Shown: positions 27,475-36,510, numbered from the stretch's first letter. The stretch is DNA of 64,000 bases from JALJPB01 sp034111045 (GCA_034111045.1 JAWUYA010000045.1:19692-83691), one strand, 5' to 3'. Numbers and translations: made by a program. The notes: a model not told the origin generated them from the sequence alone.

Positions 27475-29505
27475 CTAATTAATGGGTATAATAAGTTCGA
27501 AAATACTGCCTTCAGTTTCAGAACTTGTTACTTGCATACTGCCACCTAGACTCTCCACGAACTGTTTAGCTTCATATACACCAATACCCATGCCGGCATT
27601 TCCTTTAGTTGTATCAAAAGGTTTAAATAGCCTTTTTTGAATGAACTCGTCTGTCATCCCGCAGCCATTATCTACCACAGCAAGATGTAATACTTGGTCT
27701 AACAAAGAGGTGGTAACTTTAACCCAGCCTTCTCGATTTGTTGCGTCTTGAGCATTCTGTATTAAATGATTAAGTACGGATGTCAAAGTTTCTTCTTCGA
27801 TAGAAACAGAAATAGATATATTGTCTTCAATTACTGCCGTTACGTGAGGTAAATTAATATTTCGCTGTTCAACCACTTTATTAATGAGTAACTCGATATC
27901 AACCTGTTTTTTAGCCACTTCAACAACTTGTTTATTGCGTAGTTGGGTAAGCACCTTTTCTAATCGAGAAGTAGCTGAGTTAATAGTGTCAAATACATCT
28001 TCAATAAATTCAGGGTTATCACGGTGCTTTTTAGCATTACTATGAATTAAGGTAAGTTGAGCTTGAATATTTTTTAAATCATGAACTAAGAATGCTGACA
28101 TTCGATTAAAAGCATCGAATTGTTTAGATTCTAACAGTTGCGCATTAGCTTCATTAAGTGATAAATAATTACTCAGTTGTTTAGAAAGTGCAAAAAGTAA
28201 ATCTCGGTCCTCCCAATTTAAAATGCCGTCATGCGAAGGGAGTGCAAGTAAAAAAAAGCCATATAAAGACTTTTCAATATAAAGCGGTACTAAAATATCA
28301 ATATTTAATTGACGACAATAATCAAGATCAAGTAGTAAATCCGGGTAGCTGCCTTCAATTTCTTGATACTCTCTAACATCAATTATCCAACGATATTTTT
28401 GGCAGAAGCTATCTACGGCTGGAAGTGTTTTGTTAATGTGTAACTGATTAATAACCATACCTTGACTATATACACAACAAAAGCTACCTTCAGCCTCTTT
28501 TTTAATCAAAGCACTCTCTTTGACTTTTAAGGTCGAACCAATAACATCAACAGCTGTTTTATAATAATCACTGTCACTGATTTCTAATTGCTTAATCGAT
28601 TTTAACCATTCAACACGATAATCGTACTTATTAGCAAAAAAATGTTTAGTAATAAAAACTTTAACTTCTTTGCGGAGCTTTTCTGTCATGAGTAAAGCCA
28701 TTAACACGCCGCCCCCTAAAATAAAAAAAGAGACACTAACGGTTTCACTCCACTCGCCACCAATATAATTAATAACATAACCAGTAAAGGCCAATAACAA
28801 CAAATAGCCACCAGAAATAATTAATAATGAGCTATAAAAAACGACTTCTCGAGAAATAAAAACATTCACTGACCAGTCTTTGATTCTTCGAGTACTGATT
28901 AAAATAAAAGGCATCCCTAAGGCGACAATAAAGCCTCTTGCATACCAATAGTTAAAATCAAGTTGACTGACCATTGCCGCTTGAGCAAACATCACAAAGT
29001 CAAAAACAATCGCCGTACCAATACCGATAACAAGTGGCCACATAGCGCGCTTAGCTTTAACATCAACATTTCGATATAACTGCTCTAACAAAACCAATGC
29101 CCATAGGTTAAGTGTTAAAAACAGTAAAAATAGATATTTACTACCACCTGAACTATAAAGGGCTATTGCCCAAAAAGAGGCTGATAGTAATAACCAGGTT
29201 AGCAGGTAACTTTTTATTTTTTTGTGAGTAAACAATGCTTGAGTCGATTGCACGCTATATTGAGTTGATAAAATGAGTATCGACCATAGTGCCAATTTTA
29301 AAGTTTCGAATATAAATGCTATTTGTAAGGAAATGCCACTATAAATTTGTAGTGCACTGAACAGAGAACTAAAAAGAATTAGCATACTGCTAATTGAGAC
29401 TAACCGTCCTGATAATGTTTTATTTCCGGCGGCAAGTAGCAATAAAACAAAAATCAAGTAGGCACAGCTAGCAAAAAAATAGCCTAATAAGCCAATGGTT
29501 TCCAA
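27475..29505 (-). CDS. prsK: PEP-CTERM system histidine kinase PrsK
   Basis: 676 residues. About nine to ten N-terminal membrane helices (~1-275) form a sensor module; a GAF-like domain (~300-450, 'LLLDLDYCRQLNIDILVPLY') follows. The kinase core has an H-box 'FLVHDLKNIQAQLTLIHSNA' (phospho-His in VHDLKN), N-box 'VLNHLIQNAQDATNREGWV', G1 'VVDNGCGMTD' and G2 'GMGIGVYEAKQFVESLGGSM'. It is the membrane sensor of the PrsK/PrsR pair. The signal is unknown. It lies 74 bases upstream of prsR and 80 bases downstream of the nucleotidyltransferase-like gene on the same strand. Confidence 0.93.
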   Translation of the reverse strand: METIGLLGYFFASCAYLIFVLLLLAAGNKTLSGRLVSISSMLILFSSLFSALQIYSGISLQIAFIFETLKLALWSILILSTQYSVQSTQALFTHKKIKSYLLTWLLLSASFWAIALYSSGGSKYLFLLFLTLNLWALVLLEQLYRNVDVKAKRAMWPLVIGIGTAIVFDFVMFAQAAMVSQLDFNYWYARGFIVALGMPFILISTRRIKDWSVNVFISREVVFYSSLLIISGGYLLLLAFTGYVINYIGGEWSETVSVSFFILGGGVLMALLMTEKLRKEVKVFITKHFFANKYDYRVEWLKSIKQLEISDSDYYKTAVDVIGSTLKVKESALIKKEAEGSFCCVYSQGMVINQLHINKTLPAVDSFCQKYRWIIDVREYQEIEGSYPDLLLDLDYCRQLNIDILVPLYIEKSLYGFFLLALPSHDGILNWEDRDLLFALSKQLSNYLSLNEANAQLLESKQFDAFNRMSAFLVHDLKNIQAQLTLIHSNAKKHRDNPEFIEDVFDTINSATSRLEKVLTQLRNKQVVEVAKKQVDIELLINKVVEQRNINLPHVTAVIEDNISISVSIEEETLTSVLNHLIQNAQDATNREGWVKVTTSLLDQVLHLAVVDNGCGMTDEFIQKRLFKPFDTTKGNAGMGIGVYEAKQFVESLGGSMQVTSSETEGSIFELIIPIN

Positions 29506-29585
29506 ATGGTTTGACCCATAAATAATAAATGATTGTTATCATATGAATTTAATAAAGTCTTCACAATGATTTAACTCAGTAAATA

Positions 29586-30695
29586 CTAGACTTTACTTTC
29601 ATCTATTGTATCGAATTTGCGTCTATTAAAAGGAGCAACAAAACTTTTATAGAGTAAATGTGGCAATAAAATATGTGTTGGCATTTTCAGCCAATGTGCA
29701 CGTAAAAATAGTAAAAACAGAGCGTTTTTATACGATTGACTACCGTGATTTGTAATATTTGGTGATAATACCTTAATAAACAATTTTAATATTTGGCGCG
29801 ATATAACTACCGATTTCAACCTTTTTTCACACTCAACTAGTAAGTTATCCTCTACTGATAAAGCAAAGAAATAACACTGAAGTTTTAGACAATAAAAAAA
29901 GATTAATTCAAAGCCCAGATCAATGGACCTTTGCTGTAACCTCGACAAAAATATTGGGTCTTTAGCTGTGTATTCAACAATGAGTAAATAAACATCATGC
30001 AAGTCTCTAAAGCCATGGTTAAATTCCCCATCTAATAAGAGATGGGCGGCGCTATGTAAAACTTTATCTTCAGCAGATAATGTTTTTACCCCTTTGTTAT
30101 CTATCATTACATTTGAAAAAATTTTTTCACTATTTAAGCGCATGCGGCTCACCACAGGCACTAAATTGTGGTGTACATCTATCGTCATGCCCGTTCGAGT
30201 ATTGGTCATAGGAGGGATTTCATGCATCCAGTCACGATAATATTTTTCATCGTGCTTATCCATTTTTTTACCTGCCCAACCGCTCCATCGGAGTATTTCT
30301 TCGGTGGCAGGAAGTTCTTTCTTAGAAACAAAAATATCAATATCGGCAAATAATCGACCTTGACTACATTTCGCGCCAGCTAATATATAAGCGCTACCTT
30401 TTAAAAAGACGGGATGAATACCGGCTGGCTTTAAGGCTTTTTCAATATAGCCAATCTCAGATAAAACATCGTGCTTATGAGCTAAGAAAACAGTATGAGC
30501 TGAAGTAAAATGCCATTGAAGCAAATCAGGCACAAAAGCAAACAATTCAGCATTGCTCAAAATAGAATAAATTCGCCCTACTAAACCGGTACTATAGGCT
30601 TGTTGAAGTAATTCATCCCATTGATGTGTTTCCCACTTTTTAACTTTTTGTGGGTGGCACAGTAAGATGATTATTGGCATAGATAATATGTTCAA
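29586..30695 (-). CDS. Nucleotidyltransferase-family protein of the HPr-rel-A cluster
   Basis: 369 residues. The central 'VFLKGSAYILAGAKCSQGR' plus 'LFADIDIFVSKKEL' (~93-127) form the G-x-D-x-D nucleotidyltransferase-like motif of the uncharacterised NTase family often paired with HprK-like kinases and PqqD-like chaperones; 'MTIDVHHNLVP' provides a third acidic/His site. Similar proteins occur in lasso-peptide tailoring clusters. Its ATG overlaps the stop of the kinase gene by four bases, so the two are co-translated. Likely cytosolic. Reaction unknown; transfer of a nucleotidyl or related group to the peptide or protein handled by this operon is inference. Confidence 0.72.
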   Translation of the reverse strand: MNILSMPIIILLCHPQKVKKWETHQWDELLQQAYSTGLVGRIYSILSNAELFAFVPDLLQWHFTSAHTVFLAHKHDVLSEIGYIEKALKPAGIHPVFLKGSAYILAGAKCSQGRLFADIDIFVSKKELPATEEILRWSGWAGKKMDKHDEKYYRDWMHEIPPMTNTRTGMTIDVHHNLVPVVSRMRLNSEKIFSNVMIDNKGVKTLSAEDKVLHSAAHLLLDGEFNHGFRDLHDVYLLIVEYTAKDPIFLSRLQQRSIDLGFELIFFYCLKLQCYFFALSVEDNLLVECEKRLKSVVISRQILKLFIKVLSPNITNHGSQSYKNALFLLFLRAHWLKMPTHILLPHLLYKSFVAPFNRRKFDTIDESKV

Positions 30696-31597
30696 TAAAG
30701 TAATGAGTCCATAGTTGCAATAGCTTGAACAATGTCGCCATTATAATGAAATTCATAACAACCGACCTTATCATGTAGTTTACTTAACGCATCAAACCCT
30801 GCAGCACCTAATATTGAATAATTAAACGAATGGTCAGCTAACCTAAGGAAGCTATCACCTTTTGATAATTCAGTTAATGTGGAGTCAACACCCTGTTCAT
30901 ATTTAGGATAAACAATGAGTACGGGGGCAGCTGTTTTATTGAACTGATTAACATTAATGGATAAAGGTTTTAAATGGGCAACAGAGCCTTTCAAAGTATC
31001 ATGAACTGTTGGGGTAAAACGTTCTGCAGATGTAAATGATTTAACGAAATCAATCGATTGATTTTTTAAACTTGTCGGTCTAGGGTTTGGCTGAATTTTT
31101 TTACCATCTAAATGAACCATAGTCAATTCATCCGACAATAAGCGCCAACCTCCAACTTCCACTAGGGCTGCACATAAAGTGCTTTTTCCAGAACCGGGTT
31201 GCCCTGGCATGATTAACGCTAAACCATTTTTTTCTACCACAGCCGCATGAATGATTAAATATTGATGACAATGATTAGTTACGCACCAATTTAATCCCCA
31301 TTCAAATAAGGGCAATGCTTGTCCGTATGGCAAAGGAGTAAAGGGTTCAATTCCATTAAAATAAAATTGTACTTGGGGTTTGATATATTGACGTAATCCT
31401 GCTTTTTTTTCTACAGTAATGGTAAAGTCACACGGTTCCGTGATAATTTCACTATCGCTATAAAGTGTAGATAATCCGCTGACAACATTCGCTATATCTG
31501 AGTGAAGATTAACCGTAAAACAGCCTGCTCTAAAAGATAAACCCTCTGTTTTCAAACATAGTGATAGGTCTGAAAAAGATAAATCTTGCACCATCAC
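30692..31597 (-). CDS. HprK-related kinase A
   Basis: 301 residues. 'LIIHAAVVEKNGLALIMPGQ' leads into the P-loop 'GQPGSGKSTLCAALVEVGG' (~133), followed by 'WRLLSDELTMVHLDG' corresponding to the HPr-kinase catalytic Asp/Glu segment and 'IQPNPRPTSLKNQSI'. It is shorter than genuine HPr kinase/phosphorylase and lacks its N-terminal domain, matching the HprK-related kinase A family. Relatives in lasso-peptide clusters phosphorylate a Ser of the precursor. It overlaps the PqqD-like gene and the nucleotidyltransferase gene by four bases each, indicating a functional unit. The substrate here is not known. Confidence 0.82.
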   Translation of the reverse strand: MMVQDLSFSDLSLCLKTEGLSFRAGCFTVNLHSDIANVVSGLSTLYSDSEIITEPCDFTITVEKKAGLRQYIKPQVQFYFNGIEPFTPLPYGQALPLFEWGLNWCVTNHCHQYLIIHAAVVEKNGLALIMPGQPGSGKSTLCAALVEVGGWRLLSDELTMVHLDGKKIQPNPRPTSLKNQSIDFVKSFTSAERFTPTVHDTLKGSVAHLKPLSINVNQFNKTAAPVLIVYPKYEQGVDSTLTELSKGDSFLRLADHSFNYSILGAAGFDALSKLHDKVGCYEFHYNGDIVQAIATMDSLLY

Positions 31598-31869
31598 TTA
31601 ATAGGCTCAATTAAGTTGAGTTGAACTAAGGATGATAGGCTATCATAGAAAATAGTATATGAATCAGTCTGTTCTGAAAAAAAACTGGTTGCCTCTTTCA
31701 ATTGCTCTTCTGTAAAACTTTGAGTTTTATCATTATCAAAACAAGCATATAACCTTGCTTCTGCCGCAGGTAACAATAAGGTTGTTTTAGTTAAACTATC
31801 AAAGATAACAATTTCTGGGGGGCACATATAATAATAAATGTTCCGCGAAGGTGATAAATGATAAAGCAA
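31594..31869 (-). CDS. PqqD-family peptide chaperone of the HPr-rel-A system
   Basis: 91 residues, the usual size of a PqqD/RiPP-recognition-element protein. 'LFDSLTKTTLLLPAAEARLY' equivalent region (here IVIFDSLTKTTLLLPAAEAR) corresponds to the beta-strand wing that binds leader peptides, and the C-terminal 'SLSSLVQLNLIEPI' is the conserved final helix. PqqD-like domains present a peptide to modifying enzymes. It starts seven bases after the stop of the twin-arginine protein gene and overlaps the kinase gene by four bases, so its client is probably made in the same operon, either the secreted protein or another peptide encoded elsewhere. Confidence 0.78.
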   Translation of the reverse strand: MLYHLSPSRNIYYYMCPPEIVIFDSLTKTTLLLPAAEARLYACFDNDKTQSFTEEQLKEATSFFSEQTDSYTIFYDSLSSLVQLNLIEPIK

Positions 31870-31876
31870 AATATAG

Positions 31877-32509
31877 TTAGCCTGAGTGATATAACTGCTC
31901 TAAGAAGGCTTGCAAATCAAAGCCATTAAGATCAATTGATGTACCAGAGACAGTAATATAATTGGCATCTAAGTTAGTATAGGCAAAATAAACACCAACA
32001 ATGTCTTCTGCTGCCATTCTACCATCGCCATCACCCCAACCAAAATAATGCGCATTGAGAAAATTAGCAATAACATGAAACTCTAAGCTGCCTGGATTTT
32101 GTAATAAAACATCATGTAAGGTCTCTGTCGATGATACAGCACATGTCGTGAAAGCACCTTGAAACGCTATAGCATCAAAAAAGAGTGTTCCCTCAGGGTC
32201 TTGAATCTGAATACCTTGATACCCATATGACGTTGATAGCCTGGGATTGGGATAAAACCCAGCAGCTATCCATTGATTACGGTTACCATCGCCATTCAAT
32301 TTATAGCCATTTTCTTTCCAGCCCCCAGGACTAAAGCCCTGACATTCATCGGCGTGACGTTCTACTCCTGATGGATTTACAGATTGAAAACCAGATAAAG
32401 TACAAACTGCACCAAAGGCAGGTTTGTTAGCAAGCAGTGTAACCACGGGCACACCCACAATACCCTTTTTTAATAAATTACGACGACTATTCCCCTGATT
32501 TGATTGCAA
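31877..32509 (-). CDS. Twin-arginine signal secreted protein with SPGGWK domain (possible HPr-rel-A client)
   Basis: I set the start at the TTG at 32509: AAGGAGGT lies five bases upstream, the strongest ribosome site nearby, and it gives 210 residues opening QSNQGNSRRNLLKKG. The longer frame to 32575 also starts at TTG, without such a site. 'SRRNLLKKGIVGVPVVTLLA' plus 'NKPAFGA' looks like a Tat signal peptide. The mature part has 'ECQGFSPGGWKENG' then 'TLHDVLLQNPGSLEF' and 'HVIANFLNAHYFGWGDGDG'; this spacing recalls extracellular proteins with a C-x-PGYWKNH motif followed by a 'vAALLNA' helix, a resemblance from memory. Three Cys remain after the signal. First gene of the four-gene operon. 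No enzymatic motif recognised. Confidence 0.68.
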   Translation of the reverse strand: MQSNQGNSRRNLLKKGIVGVPVVTLLANKPAFGAVCTLSGFQSVNPSGVERHADECQGFSPGGWKENGYKLNGDGNRNQWIAAGFYPNPRLSTSYGYQGIQIQDPEGTLFFDAIAFQGAFTTCAVSSTETLHDVLLQNPGSLEFHVIANFLNAHYFGWGDGDGRMAAEDIVGVYFAYTNLDANYITVSGTSIDLNGFDLQAFLEQLYHSG

Positions 32510-32924
32510 AATAACCTCCTTGATTTGTTTAACGCTATAAACTTCCTGCCTATGTTGATGAAAAGCAAGAATCAAACCAAAGTCATAAATCTCTTGATTT
32601 GATTAACAATTAATTATTGTGATATTTATCCACTGCCGCATAGTGTAAAAAAAACTGACAGCGACATAGTTTATAGTGTAGTTAAATAACGCTAAAATAA
32701 AAGTCGAAACAATAAATTGAAGATTGACGATGCACTATTTATTCAGGTTAGGTTGGTCTTGAAAATATGAAGAATGGGACTAACGTTTGATGTCTGCTTA
32801 ACCAGACGATTGATACTACAATGCTTTGACAATGTTTTGACAAAAGAGGGCATCAATAAAATGGGATATACTCATTGGCGATGCAAATAATCACTCAAAT
32901 AAACGAATGCTCAACAGCAACGCA
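32510..32924. other. Intergenic region upstream of the HPr-rel-A operon
   Basis: 415 AT-rich bases between the operon start and the end of the FadR-type regulator gene, both on the minus strand. It should hold the operon promoter and the regulator's terminator. AATCAAA (32570-32576) and TTTGATT (32597-32604 area) form an inverted repeat, and TTGATTTG recurs close to the ribosome site. No small peptide ORF with a credible ribosome site, no sigma-54 element and no RNA gene was found. Confidence 0.4.
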
Positions 32925-33623
32925 TCACAGTTGAGAATCAATCAGCGCCAAAGCCTCATCCAAAATGGCAGTAACCGCATTTTGTGCCTTTTCAGGGTTG
33001 CGGGATTTAATGGTATTAAGAATATCGGCATGTTTTTGTACATCAGCTCCGGGAACACCTTTAATTTTATTGGTGTAACGAATACTGACCTTTAGTGCTG
33101 TACCAATAAACTCGGTCAGTTGAATAAAAAATCGATTACCACTAGCTACCAGTATACTGGTGTGAAAAGCAATATCCGCATCTAATGGATCATCTAAACC
33201 TTGGTCGGCTTCAATCATGCGCGCTAACGCCAATTCAATATTTTCCAATTGCTCAGATGTGGCATTTGTCGCAGCAAGTGCCGCTGCTTTTGGCTCTATC
33301 GCAAGTCTTACTTGAGTGAATTCCTTTAATAAAGCCAACGAGGGTTTACTGCTCAAGATCCAGGTTAAAACATCGGTATCAAACATATTCCAGCTACTTT
33401 CAGGTAACACTCTTATACCTTGTTTAGGACGAGAAGAAATCAAGCCTTTTGCTGAAAGCATTTTTACCGCTTCGCGAGTCGAACTTCGACTGACATTATA
33501 TAGCAAACAAATTTCCGCTTCTGATGGTAACCCTTCTCCAATCGGATATGTGCCTTTTACTATCGCGATTCCTAAATCATGGGTCAGTTGGTGTGTTAAA
33601 TTTTGTCTAGGAGAAGGCTTCAT
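32925..33623 (-). CDS. FadR-subfamily GntR regulator, probable galactonate/galactose repressor
   Basis: 232 residues. N-terminal winged helix-turn-helix: 'GTYPIGEGLPSEAEICLLYN' and 'VSRSSTREAVKMLSAKGLIS'. The C-terminal all-helical FCD domain contains 'FTQVRLAIEPKAAALAA', 'DADIAFHTSILVASGN' and 'QKHADILNTIKSRNPEKA', with the Asp/His metal-binding pattern of FadR-type sensors. It is divergent from the SDR-dgoK-lactonase genes, and the family includes DgoR of the E. coli galactonate operon, so repression of the adjacent genes released by a galactose-derived acid is the likely role. Effector and operator are inferred. Confidence 0.85.
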   Translation of the reverse strand: MKPSPRQNLTHQLTHDLGIAIVKGTYPIGEGLPSEAEICLLYNVSRSSTREAVKMLSAKGLISSRPKQGIRVLPESSWNMFDTDVLTWILSSKPSLALLKEFTQVRLAIEPKAAALAATNATSEQLENIELALARMIEADQGLDDPLDADIAFHTSILVASGNRFFIQLTEFIGTALKVSIRYTNKIKGVPGADVQKHADILNTIKSRNPEKAQNAVTAILDEALALIDSQL

Positions 33624-33800
33624 CTAGTTGAGTTCCGTTTTCATTTAATTAAAATATTATATAGTATTTAATGACCTACTATTATGATATAACTTTATCT
33701 AGCTAAAGAATAATAATAATACAAAAAAACTATATGTTTTGTTGTCTTTTGTTAACAATAGATCGGTTAATTTTAGTATGTTATCTGTTGGAGTATTGAT
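33624..33800 (+). promoter_or_regulatory. Divergent promoter/operator region of the galactose cluster
   Basis: 177 very AT-rich bases between the FadR-type regulator and the SDR gene. TAGTA-N10-TACTA (33662-33681) forms an inverted repeat and TTAT-GAT-ATAA (33682-33692) another immediately beside it; either may be the operator. GGAG at 33791 is the ribosome site of the SDR gene's GTG start. Confidence 0.4.
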
Positions 33801-34568
33801 GTGGGTTTATCAACTCAATATAAAAGTTTGAAAAATAAAGTTGTATTTATTACGGGCGGCGCTAGTGGTATTGGTGCCTCAATGGTAGCAGCTTTTGTAG
33901 AGCAAGAAGCAAAAGTAGCATTTGTTGATTTAAACCAAAACATAGCAGCGAAGTTAATAGCTAGCTTATCATCAATAGCCACCAGTAACGTTTGGTTTAA
34001 AGCCATCGATGTAACAAAATCAGAAGCATTGCAACAGGCAATATCTGAGGCAGCAAATCATTTTGGACGCTTAGATGTATTAGTCAATAATGTGGGTAAT
34101 GACAGTCGTCAAGATATTGAACAAATCTCTGCTCATAACTGGCATAAATGTATGCAAGTTAATCTAGATCCTGCTTTTTTTGCTTCACAAGCCGTCTACA
34201 ACATAATGAAGAGAAATGCTTCTGGTAGCATCATTAATTTCAGCTCCATCCATGCCTTGATAGGTCTTCAGCATATGACCGCATATGCTACTGCCAAAGC
34301 AGGATTAATGGGGATGACCAAAGCACTATCGAAGGAGTTTGGTGAGCATAATATTAGAGTCAATGCCATTGTTCCTGGCTGGGTTGCCACTGACCGTCAA
34401 CTGTCCAGCTGGTTAACTAAAAAAGAAGAAGAAAAATGGATGGAGTCGATGGCATTGAAAAAAAGAATTTCGCCAAAAGATGTCGCGAATTTGGCGCTAT
34501 TTTTAGCCTCAGACGACAGTGCATTAATCACCGGGCAAAGCATGATAATTGACGGCGGGAGAACATAA
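33801..34568 (+). CDS. SDR-family dehydrogenase, probable D-galactose 1-dehydrogenase
   Basis: 255 residues from a GTG start with GGAG seven bases upstream. Classical SDR: 'VFITGGASGIGASMVAAF' (TGxxxGxG cofactor loop), 'LVNNVGND' (NNAG variant), catalytic Ser in 'INFSSIHALIG', Tyr and Lys in 'MTAYATAKAG', and 'NAIVPGWVATDRQL'. The acidic 'FVDLNQ' after strand 2 suggests NAD preference. Sitting at the head of dgoK, the lactonase and galM, it most likely oxidises D-galactose (or a related sugar) to its lactone, the first De Ley-Doudoroff step. Exact substrate is inferred from context; SDR sequence alone does not show it. Confidence 0.75.
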   Translation: MGLSTQYKSLKNKVVFITGGASGIGASMVAAFVEQEAKVAFVDLNQNIAAKLIASLSSIATSNVWFKAIDVTKSEALQQAISEAANHFGRLDVLVNNVGNDSRQDIEQISAHNWHKCMQVNLDPAFFASQAVYNIMKRNASGSIINFSSIHALIGLQHMTAYATAKAGLMGMTKALSKEFGEHNIRVNAIVPGWVATDRQLSSWLTKKEEEKWMESMALKKRISPKDVANLALFLASDDSALITGQSMIIDGGRT

Positions 34569-35528
34569 TTGCAACGTCATGAATATGTTGTTGTCGTTGA
34601 TTGGGGAACCAGCCATTTACGTGCTTTTTTATGTCAAGTCAATAATGATAACACCCTCTGCCTAAGTGACAAAGCGACTAGTTTGGGGGTGAACAAGGTC
34701 GTTAATAGCTTTGAGCAAACGCTCTTTGATTGTATTGCGCCTTGGGTTGTTCAATATGGCAAAATACCCATCTTTATGATGGGACAAATTGGCTCGAGTA
34801 TTGGTTGGAAAGAAACAAACTACCTCCCTTGCCCTACTGAGCTTGGCGACATAGCATCACAATGTGTAAATTTTTCTTGTGCTGGACATGAAATAGCCAT
34901 TATTCCTGGGTTAAGTTGTCACTTAAGTAATGATAATTATGATGTTATGCGTGGTGAAGAGTTACAAGTTCTAGGCTGGTTACAACAAAACCCTCAACAT
35001 TTTATTGGCACCCATTTGATTTGTTTACCGGGCACTCATACTAAATGGGTATTGATTAAAGCAGGTAAGATTGAATTATTTAAAACAGCGATGACAGGTG
35101 AATTATTCGATTTATTAACCAATCACAGCATCTTAATTCAAAAAAGTGATGCCCTATTTGATCAACCCTCTTTTCAAAAAGGGGCAGACTTTACCTTAAA
35201 AAGCGAACGGGGCAGTTTTACTCATGGCCTATTTAGTGTCCGAAGCAAACAGCTCTTTGGCGAGTTAACCAATTCACAAGCAACCTCATATCTTTCAGGT
35301 TTACTTATTGGTAGTGATGTCCGTGCCGCAATGAATGCCGAGGAATGGCAATTATCCCAATTAGGTGAAGTGTCTATTATAGGGGCGAAGCGCTTAAGTC
35401 ATCAATTTTCGCAAGTGCTAAAAATACATGGTATCAAGACCAATATATGCAAAGTGACTGAAATGACCTTATTAGGCTTTAACGCAATTTATCAGCAAAT
35501 TATTGCCTTGCCCTCCCCAAAAAAGTAA
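34569..35528 (+). CDS. dgoK: 2-dehydro-3-deoxygalactonokinase
   Basis: 319 residues beginning at a TTG directly after the SDR stop, with GGGAGA seven bases upstream; no better start is in frame. 'VVVDWGTSHLRAFLCQV' is the ATPase-fold phosphate-1 loop, 'MMGQIGSSIGWKETNYLPCP' and 'DVMRGEELQVLGWL' are diagnostic of DgoK, and 'CLPGTHTKWVLIKAGKIELF' with 'FKTAMTGELFDLL' the phosphate-2/adenosine region. It phosphorylates 2-keto-3-deoxygalactonate at C6 using ATP. The product normally goes to KDPGal aldolase (DgoA), not encoded in this window. Adjacent reading frames imply translational coupling with the dehydrogenase. Confidence 0.9.
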   Translation: MQRHEYVVVVDWGTSHLRAFLCQVNNDNTLCLSDKATSLGVNKVVNSFEQTLFDCIAPWVVQYGKIPIFMMGQIGSSIGWKETNYLPCPTELGDIASQCVNFSCAGHEIAIIPGLSCHLSNDNYDVMRGEELQVLGWLQQNPQHFIGTHLICLPGTHTKWVLIKAGKIELFKTAMTGELFDLLTNHSILIQKSDALFDQPSFQKGADFTLKSERGSFTHGLFSVRSKQLFGELTNSQATSYLSGLLIGSDVRAAMNAEEWQLSQLGEVSIIGAKRLSHQFSQVLKIHGIKTNICKVTEMTLLGFNAIYQQIIALPSPKK

Positions 35529-35613
35529 AGGCACTTGATGTGATGCTAGCCAATATTATAAAATTAAATAACACATACAATAGTAATCCTCTTGGTCATG
35601 AATAATTACCCGT

Positions 35614-36510
35614 ATGATTAAACCTGTAACAGCTACACTATTGAAAGTTATTCCTTGTCAATGTCAGCTAGGCGAATCAGTGTTATGGCATGTAGAACAA
35701 CAGGCTATTTATTGGCTTGATATTGAAACAAGTCATTTGTACCGATACTTTGTTGCCACAGAGGCTATAGAAAAGTTTACCTTACCCCAGCGTGCAGGCA
35801 GCTTTGCCTTCACCCCTATAGATGAGCAAATCATTGTCGCCTTTGAACAAGGTGTTGCTCGATATAATTTACGATCATCGCATTTGGAATGGATCAGTCA
35901 ACCAGAGCATCATATAACCGGTAATCGCTTCAATGATGGAAGAGCCGATCAACAAGGACGTTTTTGGGCTGGAACTATGGTGGAAACAGCATCTACATTA
36001 GATCAGCAAGCTTATTTATATTGTATTGATCATCAACTTAGCTGTGATACAAAAATGAGCCACTTAACTATTTCTAATGGCTTATGTTGGAATACATCAG
36101 GAAATATCCTTTATCATTCTGACTCCCCTACACATAAAATTTTTCAATATGAATTTTGTAAAGCAACCGCGGCTCTCACTAATAAACGCTTATTTGCCAT
36201 GACCAACAAGGCCACATTTCCTGATGGCTCTACGGTAGACGCTCAAGATCACCTATGGAATGCGCAATGGGGCAGTAGTAAAGTCGTGAGATATGATAAC
36301 AATGGGAATATTGATCTCTCAATAACTTTGCCAGTATCACAACCTTCTTGCGTTGCTCTAGGAGGGCCTAACCTAGATTGGTTAATGGTAACAACCGCAA
36401 AGCACGGCTTACCTGAGCACAAGTTATCCACTGAATCCTTAGCGGGTAACGTTTTTATCTATCAATTAAAAGGCGTTAGCGCTCTAATTGAGCCCAAGTG
36501 CACTATTTAG
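35614..36510 (+). CDS. SMP-30/gluconolactonase-family sugar lactonase
   Basis: 298 residues, six-bladed propeller of the SMP-30 family. 'CQLGESVLWHVEQQAIYWLD' carries the metal-binding Glu at the start, 'NRFNDGRADQQGRFWAGTM' the conserved Asn and Asp of the active site, 'ISNGLCWNTSGNILYHSDSP' the second Asn, and 'FPDGSTVDAQDHLWNAQWG' the catalytic Asp. Such enzymes open aldono-lactones with a divalent metal. In this cluster galactono-lactone to galactonate is the fitting reaction. It follows dgoK after 85 bases; no strong ribosome site is obvious. Confidence 0.87.
   Translation: MIKPVTATLLKVIPCQCQLGESVLWHVEQQAIYWLDIETSHLYRYFVATEAIEKFTLPQRAGSFAFTPIDEQIIVAFEQGVARYNLRSSHLEWISQPEHHITGNRFNDGRADQQGRFWAGTMVETASTLDQQAYLYCIDHQLSCDTKMSHLTISNGLCWNTSGNILYHSDSPTHKIFQYEFCKATAALTNKRLFAMTNKATFPDGSTVDAQDHLWNAQWGSSKVVRYDNNGNIDLSITLPVSQPSCVALGGPNLDWLMVTTAKHGLPEHKLSTESLAGNVFIYQLKGVSALIEPKCTI

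Noticed and set aside
32510..32924. Hidden RiPP precursor peptide upstream of the HPr-rel-A operon
   Set aside because: ATG-initiated frames on both strands are only a few codons long or lack a ribosome site (for example ATG at 32730 stops after ten codons).
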